Positions 45,804-57,200 of a stretch of 64,000 nucleotides of DNA are shown in pieces. Every line of letters starts with the position of its first letter. Within the stretch, counting starts at the first letter, position 1. The notes beneath the pieces are model-generated. The model was not told where the DNA came from. It did no database searches and saw only the letters and a list, made by a program, of their open reading frames with translations. The DNA lies in assembly GCF_000153165.2 (NCBI RefSeq), contig NC_014472.1, positions 2,043,501 to 2,107,500 on the forward strand, read 5' to 3'. Source of the stretch: Maribacter sp. HTCC2170. GTDB lineage: Bacteria > Bacteroidota > Bacteroidia > Flavobacteriales > Flavobacteriaceae. Both the position numbers and the translations under genes were made by a program.

Positions 45804-47126
45804 CTAATTTTTCATCTTTATTTTCTTGTTGAGTAGATCACCAATACTGCGCCCTTGACCAACTCCAATATCTACTGCAGCTCGATAATGAATTCCGCCA
45901 TACATTCTGCTAATAGCGGCTTCATCGGCAGCTTTGTTGAAGGAAGAAAATTTTCTTATAGGCAATCCATAAGGTAATTCGGTATCATCCTCAAAGGCGA
46001 AGTTCTCCCCAAAAATAGAGGTCAAGGCAACACCAGCTGCCCCAGAAACCACGCTATGTCCACTTGTATATTCTGGAAATGGAGGTGTTTGTAATATTGG
46101 TTGCCAATTTTCATCTATATGTTGATTGATCAAGGTCTCTGGCCGTATTAGGTTACTTCTATATTTTTCATCCCAACAACTAATAAAAGCATCAGCAATG
46201 GCAATTGAAGTTTTGGCATATGCGAATACCGCTTCACCAAAATCACTATTGGTCTTTCTACTGGCTATTTTTGTAATGCCTATCCAATGCGCTCCTGGGG
46301 TAATCTTTTTTGTCGCAAACATTAGATGTCCTCTAGTTACCGAGACGTAAGGGTTGCAATCCCAGAATTTGGCAATGGCTATCTCTTCGGAATCATCACC
46401 ATTTACTGTTATTTTCTTGCTAATGTCATACACTTCTTTTAGTTCCTGAAAAAATTTTGAACCGGGCTCCATGGAAAAAGGCGGCGGGGAAACAGGCTTA
46501 AACTGTGCGGCAGAATCAAGAAAAAATGGACGTATTTTATTCCAATGAGGTTCTATACCATCCATGTATGCAGGGGGAGTAGGTTGCCATCTTGTGGGGT
46601 CATCAGTGTCAACCGAGTATTTAGGCATGGTACGGGTTTGGTTATAGTTGTCCTTTTCCATCCAGTTTTTAATATGGTTCGCTACCTGGTCGCCATAAAT
46701 TTTTGAGGCTTCAAATTCTTTTTCATTCAGAGCATTCCACTTGTTAAAAAGACTGTCTTGAAGAACATCAAATTTATCTTCTGAAAAAATCAATTGCTTG
46801 CTAATATTCATATGGGCTATTAGTGCCGCTAATTCTGGATTAACGGTTGGGTCAGAATTTGCGGGAATCGCCGTTAGCTCGTTTACTTGTCCGGCCAGGG
46901 ACTTGTATTCAGGATGCTCTTGGGCCATGATTTCGTAGGCTGCAATATTTGGATAGGCAAAAATTCTACTGGCAACCGGAGGAGAAAAAATGTCATGTAT
47001 CATTATCTCCACAACTTTATCAACTACGGTATGTAAATCTTCCTGAGTAAGTTCAATGTGCTCTTCTTTTTTATTACAGGAAAAAATAAGTGAACCAACA
47101 CACAAAAACATTAGTATTCTCTTCAT
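45804..47126 (-). CDS. vanadium-dependent haloperoxidase / PAP2-type lipoprotein
   Basis: A 440-residue lipoprotein (lipobox IFSC, Cys17). The PAP2/vanadium peroxidase signature is complete: KYRSNLIRP (Lys321 to Arg328-Pro329), SGHS (355-358) and SRMYGGIHYRAAVD (Arg407, His413). It binds vanadate or phosphate; it may be a vanadium haloperoxidase or an acid phosphatase of the same superfamily. The halide specificity is not visible. It is 22 bp downstream of the third VCBS/UnbV gene, likely in the same operon. Confidence 0.87.
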   Translation of the reverse strand: MKRILMFLCVGSLIFSCNKKEEHIELTQEDLHTVVDKVVEIMIHDIFSPPVASRIFAYPNIAAYEIMAQEHPEYKSLAGQVNELTAIPANSDPTVNPELAALIAHMNISKQLIFSEDKFDVLQDSLFNKWNALNEKEFEASKIYGDQVANHIKNWMEKDNYNQTRTMPKYSVDTDDPTRWQPTPPAYMDGIEPHWNKIRPFFLDSAAQFKPVSPPPFSMEPGSKFFQELKEVYDISKKITVNGDDSEEIAIAKFWDCNPYVSVTRGHLMFATKKITPGAHWIGITKIASRKTNSDFGEAVFAYAKTSIAIADAFISCWDEKYRSNLIRPETLINQHIDENWQPILQTPPFPEYTSGHSVVSGAAGVALTSIFGENFAFEDDTELPYGLPIRKFSSFNKAADEAAISRMYGGIHYRAAVDIGVGQGRSIGDLLNKKIKMKN

Positions 47127-47148
47127 CGGGTTTCTATTTAGTAGTATA

Positions 47149-50100
47149 TTATTTAATCGATTTTAGGTTTATTTTAATAGCCGTATTATTATTACTAATA
47201 GCTATGAATTGATCATCGTTGATCTTAATTATTTTTCTAAATTCAAAACTTTTGGGTAAATCCAATTCTTTATTCGTATTGAATGAAGTGCCATTAAAAT
47301 TGCTGAGTATGCCACCAGGATTACCATTATTGTTTCCGATTTCGGTAACAAAACCAAAATAGTTTCCAAGATATAGAACACCATTTTTAGAATTGACAAT
47401 ATCATTAATTGTACTGGACTGAGCCATCTTAGGTAATGGATGGCCTTTAAGCGATTCACCTGAATTCATGTATATCATGGATCTTACTTCATGGATTTCC
47501 TTGGATATATTTATTTTATTTTTGGGTACACCGGTAAGATCCTCGATATTCTTGACTTTTGAATACTGTTCATATGTTTTAAATCTTTTAGCTAAATAGG
47601 GTAATTGTGCATTAAGAGCGTCACGATTACCGAAAGGAACGTATTGGTCGAATAGGGGATAAAAAATTATAGGATCAGGTTGGCCATTTTCATCAAAATC
47701 ATGGATGTATAATTTCACCGGCAAAGAATCACTTGCCTGCCATTTAAAATTTTCACCAACATTACCAGCAATGATATCGGGAAATCCATTATCATCTATA
47801 TCTGCTATTTCAATGGTATTCCAAAGACCAGCTGTTTTGGTTAGACCAAGATTTGGGGTGTCGTATTTGAACTTCCCATTTTTTTGGTTCATTAGTATGC
47901 TAATGGGCATCCAATCACCTACAATGACAAGATCAAGGAAGCCGTCTTGATTTATATCCGCCCACTCACTATCGGTCACCATACCCATTTGGTCTTGGGC
48001 CTCAACCGTGAAACCTCCTTCACCAGTATTTTTAAGTATAAGACTTACAGGAGGTACTCCATACGCACCAGGCATAGATCTGCCACCCACAAAAAGATCC
48101 GTAAAGCCATCATTGTTATAATCCCCGGCAGCTAAACTACCACCATTGGTTGTTGGCAATTGTGCTTGTAATCTTTCAAAATTCCCTCCGCCTAGATTTA
48201 TATACATACGATCCTCAAATAATGGATCTCCTTGGGGCATATCATTACCGCCACTTTGCACATACAAATCAAGGTCACCATCGTTTTCCAAATCAAAGGC
48301 AACGGCGTCTATATCTTCATAGCGCTCATCGCCACTGAATGCTGGAACATCGACCAAAGCGAACCCATTGTTTTTTTCGCCCTTAAAAAAGGTGGGTTTT
48401 GAATACCTGGCTCCACCAATGAACAAATCCTTAATGCCATCACCATCTAAATCCTCATAAACTGCAGCCGGACCTTCGGTTGATAGTTTTTCGGGCATTA
48501 ATGGTTCCCGAACATAATCTAAATAATCATTCTCAAAATGCAGGAACGGAAATTTTTCTTGAGTATTTGTAATTGCCGTTTTTAAAGGATTAAAAGTTAT
48601 GTTACTTTCCTGCTTATGAATTGTTGTTTTTGAGTTGATCCTAATCTTGTTTTCAGTCTGTACTGTACCATCTGGCCAGAAAACTTGTATTGAATCAATG
48701 GTTTCCGTTTTACCCAAACCAAAATGTAGGATTCTTGTCGAGGAAGATTGAAACCCCCTGCTTCCGGCTAGTTGTTTTTCTTGTATGGTAGAATCGGAAA
48801 AAACATGAATTTTAACTCCTAATGCATTGGAATTAAGTTGATTATTGGCAAATTGGAATTGGACATAATTGCCATCTTCATTTGAGGACGTTTTATTTTC
48901 CAATATAGTTGCAGACTCATTGATATTGTTTACTACAAGGTCCAAATCTCCATCATTATCTAAATCAGAATAGGCGGCACCATTTGAATAAGAAGCTTTT
49001 AATCCAGCGGTTTTGCTCATTTTTTCAAATGAATAATTGCCTTGGTTCATAAACAGGAAATTGGGGAGTTTTACCATTGGCATTTTGTCAATGAGTTTTT
49101 TCTCAAGACCTGATTGTTCCGATTCACTGAACTTGGCAAAATCTGTCGTACTTAAGTATTTAACATAATCAAGGTCATTTGGACGTTTGTAAATCCCATT
49201 CGTTACGAAAATATCATTGCGGCCATCATTATCAAAATCCTGAATCAATGCGCTCCAACTCCAGTCAGTGGCATGGGTTTTTGTTAATGGGGCTATATCG
49301 GCAAAACCATTACCCTTGTTTATTTGCAAAGTATTTCTGGCATATTGGGTATGATATCCAAATTTTGATTTTATCTGAGTCACCTTGTCTGTGTCTTCAC
49401 CAGCAGATTTTAAGTGTATTTCCCTATCATAGGGCATCATATCCAAGGTGAAGATATCTGGTTTGGTATCACCATTGATATCACCTATATCCATACCCAT
49501 TGAAAATCTACTTGTATGTCCAAAAAAATCTTTGGAGCGTTCTTGGAATGTAACCTTCTGTGATTTGGGATCCCGACCGTTGTTTATATACAGGTAATCG
49601 TTTTCATGAAAATCGTTGCTTACATAAATGTCAGTTAAACCATCACCATTTACATCAGATGCATTAATACCCAAACCATAGCCAAGAGCACTGGAATAGA
49701 TACCTACATCATCTGTAATATTCACAAAGTTTAATTGGCCTTCGTTCAATTTATTTTCATAGAATTGATCACCAGAAAGACTGTCTTTTACTTTTCTGCG
49801 ATCTGTATTGCCATAACTTCTCAGGGTATGAACGGCATGGTTGAGTAAATACATATCCATATCCCCATCGTTGTCATAATCCAAAAAGGCAGCTTGGGTA
49901 CTGTAGCCTTTAAATCCAAGGCCTATTTCCTTGCCCATTTCCTTGAATTTAAGATTACCTTGATTTATGTATGCAAGGTTTCGTGAATTTTCATGGAACA
50001 CCCCTACCTTGGAAACATAAATATCAATAAGACCATCATTATTGATATCCTCCATGGTTACTCCCGTAGACCAAGTGGAGTCTATTTTTACCCCAGCTTT

Positions 50101-50433
50101 TGCCGTTATATCTTCAAACTTTAGATTACCCTTGTTCAAGTATAGCTTATCCGGCAATTGATTGCCAGTAAAATAAATATCATCTAGGCCGTCATTATTA
50201 ATATCTCCTAAGGCAACACCCCCACCATTGTAATAATACAGATAGTCTATTATATTAATATTTTCCACATAAGTTAAAGTGTTGGAAAAATCAACATTAC
50301 TATGATCTAATGGAACTTCCTCGAAAAGAGTGGTTCCATTAAACTCGTTATTTTTACTCTTATCCTTGGTACATGATAAATGAAGAAGGAATAGTACGAG
50401 AATGAAAATTATATTTTTATTGTTTTTTTCCAT
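47149..50433 (-). CDS. VCBS/FG-GAP repeat and UnbV lipoprotein, paralogue 3
   Basis: A lipoprotein of 1094 residues, preferred start ATG 50433 (MEKNNKNIIFIL), lipobox HLSC. It carries about a dozen calcium-type repeats of the form D-x-[DN]-x-D-G-x-x-D-[IL], for example DINNDGLDDIYFTG, DVNGDGLTDIYVS and DLDGDGIKDLFIGG. Around residues 540-605 is an ASPIC/UnbV domain (LGVKIHVFSDSTIQEKQLAG ... ILHFGLGKTETIDSIQVFWPDG). It overlaps the upstream paralogue by 17 bp. Proteins of this class are common beside SusCD and may be surface-exposed binding proteins. Confidence 0.88.
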   Translation of the reverse strand: MEKNNKNIIFILVLFLLHLSCTKDKSKNNEFNGTTLFEEVPLDHSNVDFSNTLTYVENINIIDYLYYYNGGGVALGDINNDGLDDIYFTGNQLPDKLYLNKGNLKFEDITAKAGVKIDSTWSTGVTMEDINNDGLIDIYVSKVGVFHENSRNLAYINQGNLKFKEMGKEIGLGFKGYSTQAAFLDYDNDGDMDMYLLNHAVHTLRSYGNTDRRKVKDSLSGDQFYENKLNEGQLNFVNITDDVGIYSSALGYGLGINASDVNGDGLTDIYVSNDFHENDYLYINNGRDPKSQKVTFQERSKDFFGHTSRFSMGMDIGDINGDTKPDIFTLDMMPYDREIHLKSAGEDTDKVTQIKSKFGYHTQYARNTLQINKGNGFADIAPLTKTHATDWSWSALIQDFDNDGRNDIFVTNGIYKRPNDLDYVKYLSTTDFAKFSESEQSGLEKKLIDKMPMVKLPNFLFMNQGNYSFEKMSKTAGLKASYSNGAAYSDLDNDGDLDLVVNNINESATILENKTSSNEDGNYVQFQFANNQLNSNALGVKIHVFSDSTIQEKQLAGSRGFQSSSTRILHFGLGKTETIDSIQVFWPDGTVQTENKIRINSKTTIHKQESNITFNPLKTAITNTQEKFPFLHFENDYLDYVREPLMPEKLSTEGPAAVYEDLDGDGIKDLFIGGARYSKPTFFKGEKNNGFALVDVPAFSGDERYEDIDAVAFDLENDGDLDLYVQSGGNDMPQGDPLFEDRMYINLGGGNFERLQAQLPTTNGGSLAAGDYNNDGFTDLFVGGRSMPGAYGVPPVSLILKNTGEGGFTVEAQDQMGMVTDSEWADINQDGFLDLVIVGDWMPISILMNQKNGKFKYDTPNLGLTKTAGLWNTIEIADIDDNGFPDIIAGNVGENFKWQASDSLPVKLYIHDFDENGQPDPIIFYPLFDQYVPFGNRDALNAQLPYLAKRFKTYEQYSKVKNIEDLTGVPKNKINISKEIHEVRSMIYMNSGESLKGHPLPKMAQSSTINDIVNSKNGVLYLGNYFGFVTEIGNNNGNPGGILSNFNGTSFNTNKELDLPKSFEFRKIIKINDDQFIAISNNNTAIKINLKSIK

Positions 50434-53400
50434 AATTGATTTGTACCACTGAATCATTATTTCTTGCAACTAGAAGTTTGTTCGAATTGGGTATTTTCTT
50501 GATACTTCTTATTTCACCATCAATAAAGAATCCCTTATTTGACAAATGTGTTTGAAACTTAAGTTTTCCTTTGTTTTCAATATATAAACCATAAGAGGCA
50601 TCGTAACGACCCACTTCAGGTTTGGTTTTATATAGATTTCCACCCATTATTATATCCATGTCCCCATCTTCGTCAAAATCAACAGTTTCTATGGCGAAAA
50701 TTGGAGTTAATTGTGCTTCGATCGGTAATTCCAGACTACTAAATGTGAATCCGCCTTCATTTATCAATAGGGTAGTGGCCAATGTATTTGCCTCTAAAAT
50801 AGTAACGCTCTGCATTTGTGCCTCATCAAACATATCATTGATTGTTGCATCTTGAAATGAATCATAATCAGGAAATTTCTTTTTGAGCTCTTTAATCTGA
50901 TCAATTAGGTCGTGACGCAATGCATAAGGATAGTCTTTACCGTTTTCGGATGTAAAGGTCATAATAGGATCAATACGACCATTGTTATCAAAATCGTTGA
51001 CATAAAGCTTTGTTGGGCTTTGCGTAGTTGCTGTGAACCTACTGTTTAACCCATGATTACCAATAATTAGGTCTTGGTCGCCATCACCATCAATATCTGC
51101 ACTTTCCACAGTGTTCCACCAACCTGAGAGTTGAGGAACTTTGTCTTCTGATATTTTTTTAAAGCTACCATTTTGATTACTGAAAATACTAATATCCATA
51201 AACTCGCCTACAACCACTAAGTCTAAGAGTTCATTCCCATCTAAATCAACAAATCTGGCATCTGTGATCATTCCCATATTGATTAAATCAGGTGCTAGGT
51301 CAATAGTTGACTCTTTAAAATTTCCTTCCCCATCATTCACTAGAATAAAACCGGATGCCTTAACGCCATATTTACTTGGGATAACCCTTTCCCCAACAAA
51401 AAGGTCAATATCACCATCAAGGTCAATATCTGCAGCGGTAACTGTACTCGAACTATTATGTGAATTCTCCTGAGGTAGTATTTGGTCAGAAAGGTCAAAT
51501 TTACCATGGCCATCATTAATATATAGCCTATCATGATAATTGGATGAGAAAGGGGTGAATTCTACACCGCCACTACAAACATATAAATCCAGGTCATTGT
51601 CCTTATCTGCATCAAAAAATACAGCATTAACATCTTCAGAGGCCGAGTGTTTTATAAATGCGGGTTGATTACTTTGAACAAAGCCTGATCCAGTTCCTAG
51701 AAGTAATGAAGAAACCTGACCTTTTGCTCCCCCAATGAAAACATCTTCAATCCCATCATTATTAATATCGCCAACGGCAATATTGGGACCTTCTGTACTC
51801 ATCATACTGTTCAACAGACGATCCCTATTAAAATCAACATAATTATTTTCCTCATGAACAAATGGAATTTTTGTGCCATCAGTTTGGAAAAGAACCATTT
51901 CATCTTCAATTGGTTTCTTATAGTTGTTCAAGGCCTCATCTTGAGAAAATGTCAATGTCGAGGAAGTGTTCACATTTTCACTCAATGTAGTTTTCCCGTC
52001 GGGCCAAATGATTCTTACCGAAGCACTTTTAGCACTGCCAACACCTATATTTGGACGAAGATCCATACTTGATTGGAATCCTCTTATAGGCTGTTGCTCA
52101 TAATACAATGTGTCATTTGGTAAATAGACCTCTATCTGTGATCCAATTGCGAAAGGATTGCCTTCAGTCCCCTTCAATATTAATTTTAAATAGTTGTTTT
52201 GATATATTTCGTTCGCGTTGTTCTTATATAAGAACATTTCTGAATTAACATTATTGACCACAAGATCTAAATCACCATCATTATCAAGATCGCCATAGGC
52301 CGATCCATTGGAGAAACTTGGCTCTAACAATCCAGATTCTTTATAAAGGTCAAAACTTAATTGGCCTTTATTATGATAAGCTTGATTGGGTACTTTATTC
52401 GAAGGGATGATTTCAATTAATTTTTTATAATCGATCTCATTATTGATTACAATACTTTTTACAATCTCTTCGTTCGAAATATAATTCAAATAGTCCTGGT
52501 CGGTTAGATCTTGGTACACTCCATTAGCAATATAAAGATCCTTTAAACCATCATTGTCCATATCAAAAAAAAGTGCTCCCCAACTCCAATCAGAAGCCTC
52601 AACGCCGCTAAAACGACCAATCTCACTAAAAGTACCATTACCATTATTACGCTGTAACATATTTCGTGTGAATTGATGATAATATCCATTCTTAACGTTG
52701 TATTGGTATTTGTTCCAATCTTCGAAAGTGGTGACGGTTTTAAGTCTCTTGTAATCACTTGGTAACATTTCGGTCACAAAAATCTCTTTATGACCGTCAT
52801 TGTCAACATCTGCTAAATCGGCTCCCATAGAAGCACCACTTAAAGATTTTATTTGATCAACCAAAACCTCTTCAAAGGTTCCATCTTGCTTGTTAAGGTA
52901 TAAATAGTCTCTTTCAAAGAAATCATTGGATACATAAATATCTTCCCAGCCATCATTATTTGTATCACCAACGGTTACTCCTAGTCCAAACCCGATAACA
53001 CTACCATAAATGCCGGCTTTTTCGCTAACGTCAACAAATTTCCCATTTCTGTTTTCCATGAGCTTGTCGCCACCTTCCTCATCACGTTTTGGCCTTTCGT
53101 TTTTTCTGAGATTAAAACTACCGATCGCCTGATACGAATTATTCAAAAGATAAGCATCTAGATCGCCATCCTTGTCATAATCAAAAAATGAAGCATGTGT
53201 AGAATATCCTTTATCGGCAAGGCCGTATTGTTCAGCACTCTCAGTAAATGTGAGGTCACCGTTATTTATGAAAAGTTCATTTTGCTTGTTGTCGCCTTTA
53301 ACATCACCAGAATTACAAACATAAATGTCTAAAAATCCGTCAGAATTAATGTCTACCATGGTTACTCCCGTAGACCATGCTTTGTTCCCTGCAACTTTGG

Positions 53401-53737
53401 CAACATTGGTAACGTCTTCGAATTTGAAATCACCCTTATTCAAAAACAATTTGTTTTCAGTTGCATTGGCCGTTAAATACATATCTATTAAACCATCATT
53501 GTCAACATCGCCTAAAGCAACTCCACCGCCATTATAATAATTGCGATAGGTATACACATTAAAGGCATTGTTAAAAGGAAGGGTATTGTTAAAGCTAATT
53601 CCTGAATCTTCAGAATTTACTAAAGAGAAGAGGGGTTCATTAACCGATTTTTCTTCTTCTTTTTTTTGATTGCATGACAAGAAGAATATGGAAAAAATTA
53701 AAAAAAACAGCGTATTGTTATTACAATTCCTTCGCAT
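50417..53737 (-). CDS. VCBS/FG-GAP repeat and UnbV lipoprotein, paralogue 2
   Basis: A 1106-residue lipoprotein (lipobox FLSC). It has the same layout as its neighbours: calcium-type repeats from about residue 70 (GDVDNDGLIDMYLT, DINSDGFLDIYVCNSG, DYDKDGDLDAYLLNN), the ASPIC/UnbV domain near residues 535-600 (IGSQIEVYLPNDTLYYEQ ... VRIIWPDGKT), then more repeats to the end. Its start overlaps the end of the small lipoprotein gene by 17 bp and its end overlaps the next paralogue by 17 bp. Confidence 0.9.
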   Translation of the reverse strand: MRRNCNNNTLFFLIFSIFFLSCNQKKEEEKSVNEPLFSLVNSEDSGISFNNTLPFNNAFNVYTYRNYYNGGGVALGDVDNDGLIDMYLTANATENKLFLNKGDFKFEDVTNVAKVAGNKAWSTGVTMVDINSDGFLDIYVCNSGDVKGDNKQNELFINNGDLTFTESAEQYGLADKGYSTHASFFDYDKDGDLDAYLLNNSYQAIGSFNLRKNERPKRDEEGGDKLMENRNGKFVDVSEKAGIYGSVIGFGLGVTVGDTNNDGWEDIYVSNDFFERDYLYLNKQDGTFEEVLVDQIKSLSGASMGADLADVDNDGHKEIFVTEMLPSDYKRLKTVTTFEDWNKYQYNVKNGYYHQFTRNMLQRNNGNGTFSEIGRFSGVEASDWSWGALFFDMDNDGLKDLYIANGVYQDLTDQDYLNYISNEEIVKSIVINNEIDYKKLIEIIPSNKVPNQAYHNKGQLSFDLYKESGLLEPSFSNGSAYGDLDNDGDLDLVVNNVNSEMFLYKNNANEIYQNNYLKLILKGTEGNPFAIGSQIEVYLPNDTLYYEQQPIRGFQSSMDLRPNIGVGSAKSASVRIIWPDGKTTLSENVNTSSTLTFSQDEALNNYKKPIEDEMVLFQTDGTKIPFVHEENNYVDFNRDRLLNSMMSTEGPNIAVGDINNDGIEDVFIGGAKGQVSSLLLGTGSGFVQSNQPAFIKHSASEDVNAVFFDADKDNDLDLYVCSGGVEFTPFSSNYHDRLYINDGHGKFDLSDQILPQENSHNSSSTVTAADIDLDGDIDLFVGERVIPSKYGVKASGFILVNDGEGNFKESTIDLAPDLINMGMITDARFVDLDGNELLDLVVVGEFMDISIFSNQNGSFKKISEDKVPQLSGWWNTVESADIDGDGDQDLIIGNHGLNSRFTATTQSPTKLYVNDFDNNGRIDPIMTFTSENGKDYPYALRHDLIDQIKELKKKFPDYDSFQDATINDMFDEAQMQSVTILEANTLATTLLINEGGFTFSSLELPIEAQLTPIFAIETVDFDEDGDMDIIMGGNLYKTKPEVGRYDASYGLYIENKGKLKFQTHLSNKGFFIDGEIRSIKKIPNSNKLLVARNNDSVVQINYGKKQ

Positions 53738-54299
53738 CGTATTTATTATTTAGATTTTCAATTTGAACTGAAACGTCTTTATTGTTGGGGTCATTATAAA
53801 CCTTTATCTGTCTATTGCCATCAACTTTTATATGTACTATTTGTCCATTTTCAAGATTCACTTTGAGAAAGTCGTTACCTGGGAACCAAGTTAAAAGAGA
53901 GTCCTTTACTTTAGGCGCTAGCACATAGTTGTATAATTGCTTATTCCATGGGGCCCAACCAGAATGGTAAAATTTAATGTCCATACCATCTATGATGCCA
54001 TTATCTTGATTGGTGGCGTAGAAAAGCATGATTATATTGGTGCTGTCGGCACCTGGTTTTAGGTTATATTGGGCATATTTATTGCTCGGCCCTTGTATTA
54101 CGAGACCTTTCTTATTTAATTCTAAGCATCTATCAAAAAAAACTTGCTTGTGATCCCCAAACTTTAGACCGAACAATAATGAATCTTTTTGTATTCCTTT
54201 CTTTAGTTCGGTTTTCACCATTTTACTATAGTCAGATTGGCAATTAATTGTAATAATTGCCAAAGAGCATATTAAGATTGTTTTTTTAATGAGATTCAT
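53721..54299 (-). CDS. small lipoprotein between VCBS paralogues
   Basis: A 192-residue protein with a lipoprotein signal (MNLIKKTILICSLAIITINC, lipobox Cys20). No family was recognised. It overlaps the VCBS/UnbV gene before it by 14 bp and the one after it by 17 bp, so it is translated as part of the same operon. Its small size and position suggest an accessory surface protein. Confidence 0.65.
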   Translation of the reverse strand: MNLIKKTILICSLAIITINCQSDYSKMVKTELKKGIQKDSLLFGLKFGDHKQVFFDRCLELNKKGLVIQGPSNKYAQYNLKPGADSTNIIMLFYATNQDNGIIDGMDIKFYHSGWAPWNKQLYNYVLAPKVKDSLLTWFPGNDFLKVNLENGQIVHIKVDGNRQIKVYNDPNNKDVSVQIENLNNKYDAKEL

Positions 54300-57200
54300 A
54301 CTGGTAAAATTTTACTTTATCATTGTTCAGTACAACGATAATTGTTTTTCTTTCGGCTTCTTTTATCACTCTCATATCTCTAATTTGACCTGAAACACCT
54401 AGAATTTCAGGCTTTTGGTATTGAATGGATTTGACGTCAGGATTACCAAATACCAACCATCCTTTTGAGGCATCTAATTTACCAAATTGGGGCTTGACGA
54501 GCTCTTGGTTTCCTCCTAAAATTAGATCTAAATATCCATCATTATTGAAATCTGCACTTTCGATAGCGTAGATATTACTATACTGTATTTCTTTAGGTAA
54601 ACTCATTGTTTCAAAGACGTCACCATTATTAATAAAGACAGACGTTTCTGTAATATTTAATTCGGCGTGATAAGACTTGGAAAATATTTCTGGATCTATG
54701 ATTTCTTGTAGATCAAAATTTGCATAGTCTTTATAGTAAAGTAATTTCTTTTTAAGGGAAGGCAGTTGCGAAATAAGTTCATCTTTATCTAATAATGGAA
54801 AGTACTTTCCATTTACATTTTGACAAAGAATTTGTTCCGATTTACCATTACTGTCAAAATCATTAACAAAGATTGAAGTCCCTTTTTTATAGACATAATT
54901 GTTGCCGATATTACCTGCGATTATATCAAAGTCTCCGTCTTTATCAATATCTGCGATATGTAGGGAAGACCATATGCCGTTGGTGTCTTTGAGACCATAT
55001 GAATCAGTGGCATTCGTAAATGTGCCACTTTTGTTGATGAAAATGGATATTGGCATCCATTCTCCTACCACGATTAAATCTAACCAAGAATCCTTGTTGA
55101 TATCTACCCAATAGGATGATGTAATCATTCCAAGATTTGAGAATGGTTGGGAATTATCCAATTCAAACGTATTGTCACCATTATTCTTTAACAAATAACC
55201 ATTTACAGGCTCTCCGTAAGAATCTGGATTAAAACGCTCCCCTACAAATAGGTCAAGGTCACCATCTTTGTCATAGTCAGCAGCACTAACTGTAGATGAA
55301 CTTATTGTTTTTTCAAAGGGCAACTTAATACTCGCTTCTACAAAATTCCCTTTTCCTTCATTAATATAAAGGCGGTCGTTAAGTTTGCTGTCGTATTTTG
55401 AAAATGATTTGCCGCCGCTACATACATAAAGATCCAGGTCACCATCATTATCACTATCAAAAAAGATTGAGTTCGTGTCTTCACTTCCGATATCTTTGGC
55501 AAAAGGGTTTTCTTTAGCCTCATACCCCTTAGAAGTGCTAATGAATAATTTGCCGCCTTTTCCTTTTGAACCACCTAAAAAGTAATCTTGTTTTCCATCC
55601 TTATTAATGTCTGCAATGTCAAAAGCAGGTCCTTCATTGCTCACCATGCGATCTAATAGTTGTTCCTTTTTAAAATCGATGGCATTGTTTTCAATGTGAA
55701 CATAATCAAAAAGAGGATTTATTTCTTTAACTACATTTTCGGTTTCTTTTTGGAAGTTGAAATTTACGGGCAGGGCATTACTTTGCTCTATTACCAGTGT
55801 TGTGTCGACAACTAGATTTAATAAGTTGGTAACGTCATCACTTGGCCAAATTATTTTTAAACTATCAATGGTCTTGTTTAAACCCAAACCAATAACAGTT
55901 TCTGCAGGGGTAGAGCTTTGAAACCCTCTAGAAGAATAATTCTCAGAAAACACTACCGATCCATCTGGGCAATAAGCATAGATTTTAGCCCCTATGCCCT
56001 GGGTATTCTTATTTAGACCTTTGAATCGAAGCTTTATATAATGGTTATCAAGCTTTTCGGAGTTGTTTTCATAAATAAAAGACGGCATATTCACATTGTT
56101 TACAACAAGGTCTAAATCACCATCATTATCTAAGTCGCCGTAAGCGCTACCATTACTAAAACTTGGTTTTCCAAGACCTAAAGAGTCGGAATTCTGTTTA
56201 AAAACCAAATTCCCTTTATTGAGAAATGCTGCATTTGGGATAGCCTTTGACGGTATTAAGTCTATCATTTTCATAATAGCTTCGCTATTATTTTCCATTA
56301 ACGCTTTTACCGTGTTGGTGTTCGACATATAATTCAAATAATCCCGATCAAGTAAATCCTTATAAATGCCATTACTGATGAAGATGTCTTTTAACCCATC
56401 ATTGTTCATGTCAAAAAAGAGTGTGCTCCAACTCCATTCGGTAGCATCAACACCCGTTATTCTTGATAGTTCAAAAAAACCATTGGCACCCATATTTTTT
56501 TGAAGAACATTTCTAGGGTATTGGGAAGCATATCCATTTTTAACGGCTAAGGAATGTTTGTCCCAAGATTCAAATGTGGCTTTGGTCTTTTTTCGTGCCT
56601 GGGAGGTTGGCAGCATTTCGGCTACCATTATTTCAGCTAAGCCATCGTTGTCTAGATCACCGGCATCAGCACCCATACTTCCCATAGATTGGGATGTAAA
56701 AGAATCGTCTGATTTTTCATTGAATTTAACACCCTTGTCATTGAGGTATAAATAATCTTTTTCAAAGTAGTCATTGGAAATGAACAGATCGGTCCAATTA
56801 TCATTATTGAAATCTGAGAGTGTAATCCCAAGGCCAAAGCCAATTGCACTCGAATAAATACCTTTCTCCGTAGAAACGTCATAGAACTTTCCATTTCTGT
56901 TCTCCATAAGCTTATTGCCATTAGGGGACGGGATTTCTCGCTGATCTTTTATTAAATCATATCCGCCAACAGACCGTATGGAATTGTTTAAAAGGTAGCA
57001 GTCCAAATCCCCATCTTTGTCGTAATCAAAAAAAGCGGATTGTACAGATAAACCAGTTACATCCAAGTTGTATTCCTTACTTTTTTCGGTAAATGTAATT
57101 TGTCCTGAGTCTTTGGATTGACCATTGTTGATAAATAGCTCATTGTGTCTATTTATTCCTCCTGGCTGTCCAGATTTACAGACGTAAATATCTAAAAGGC

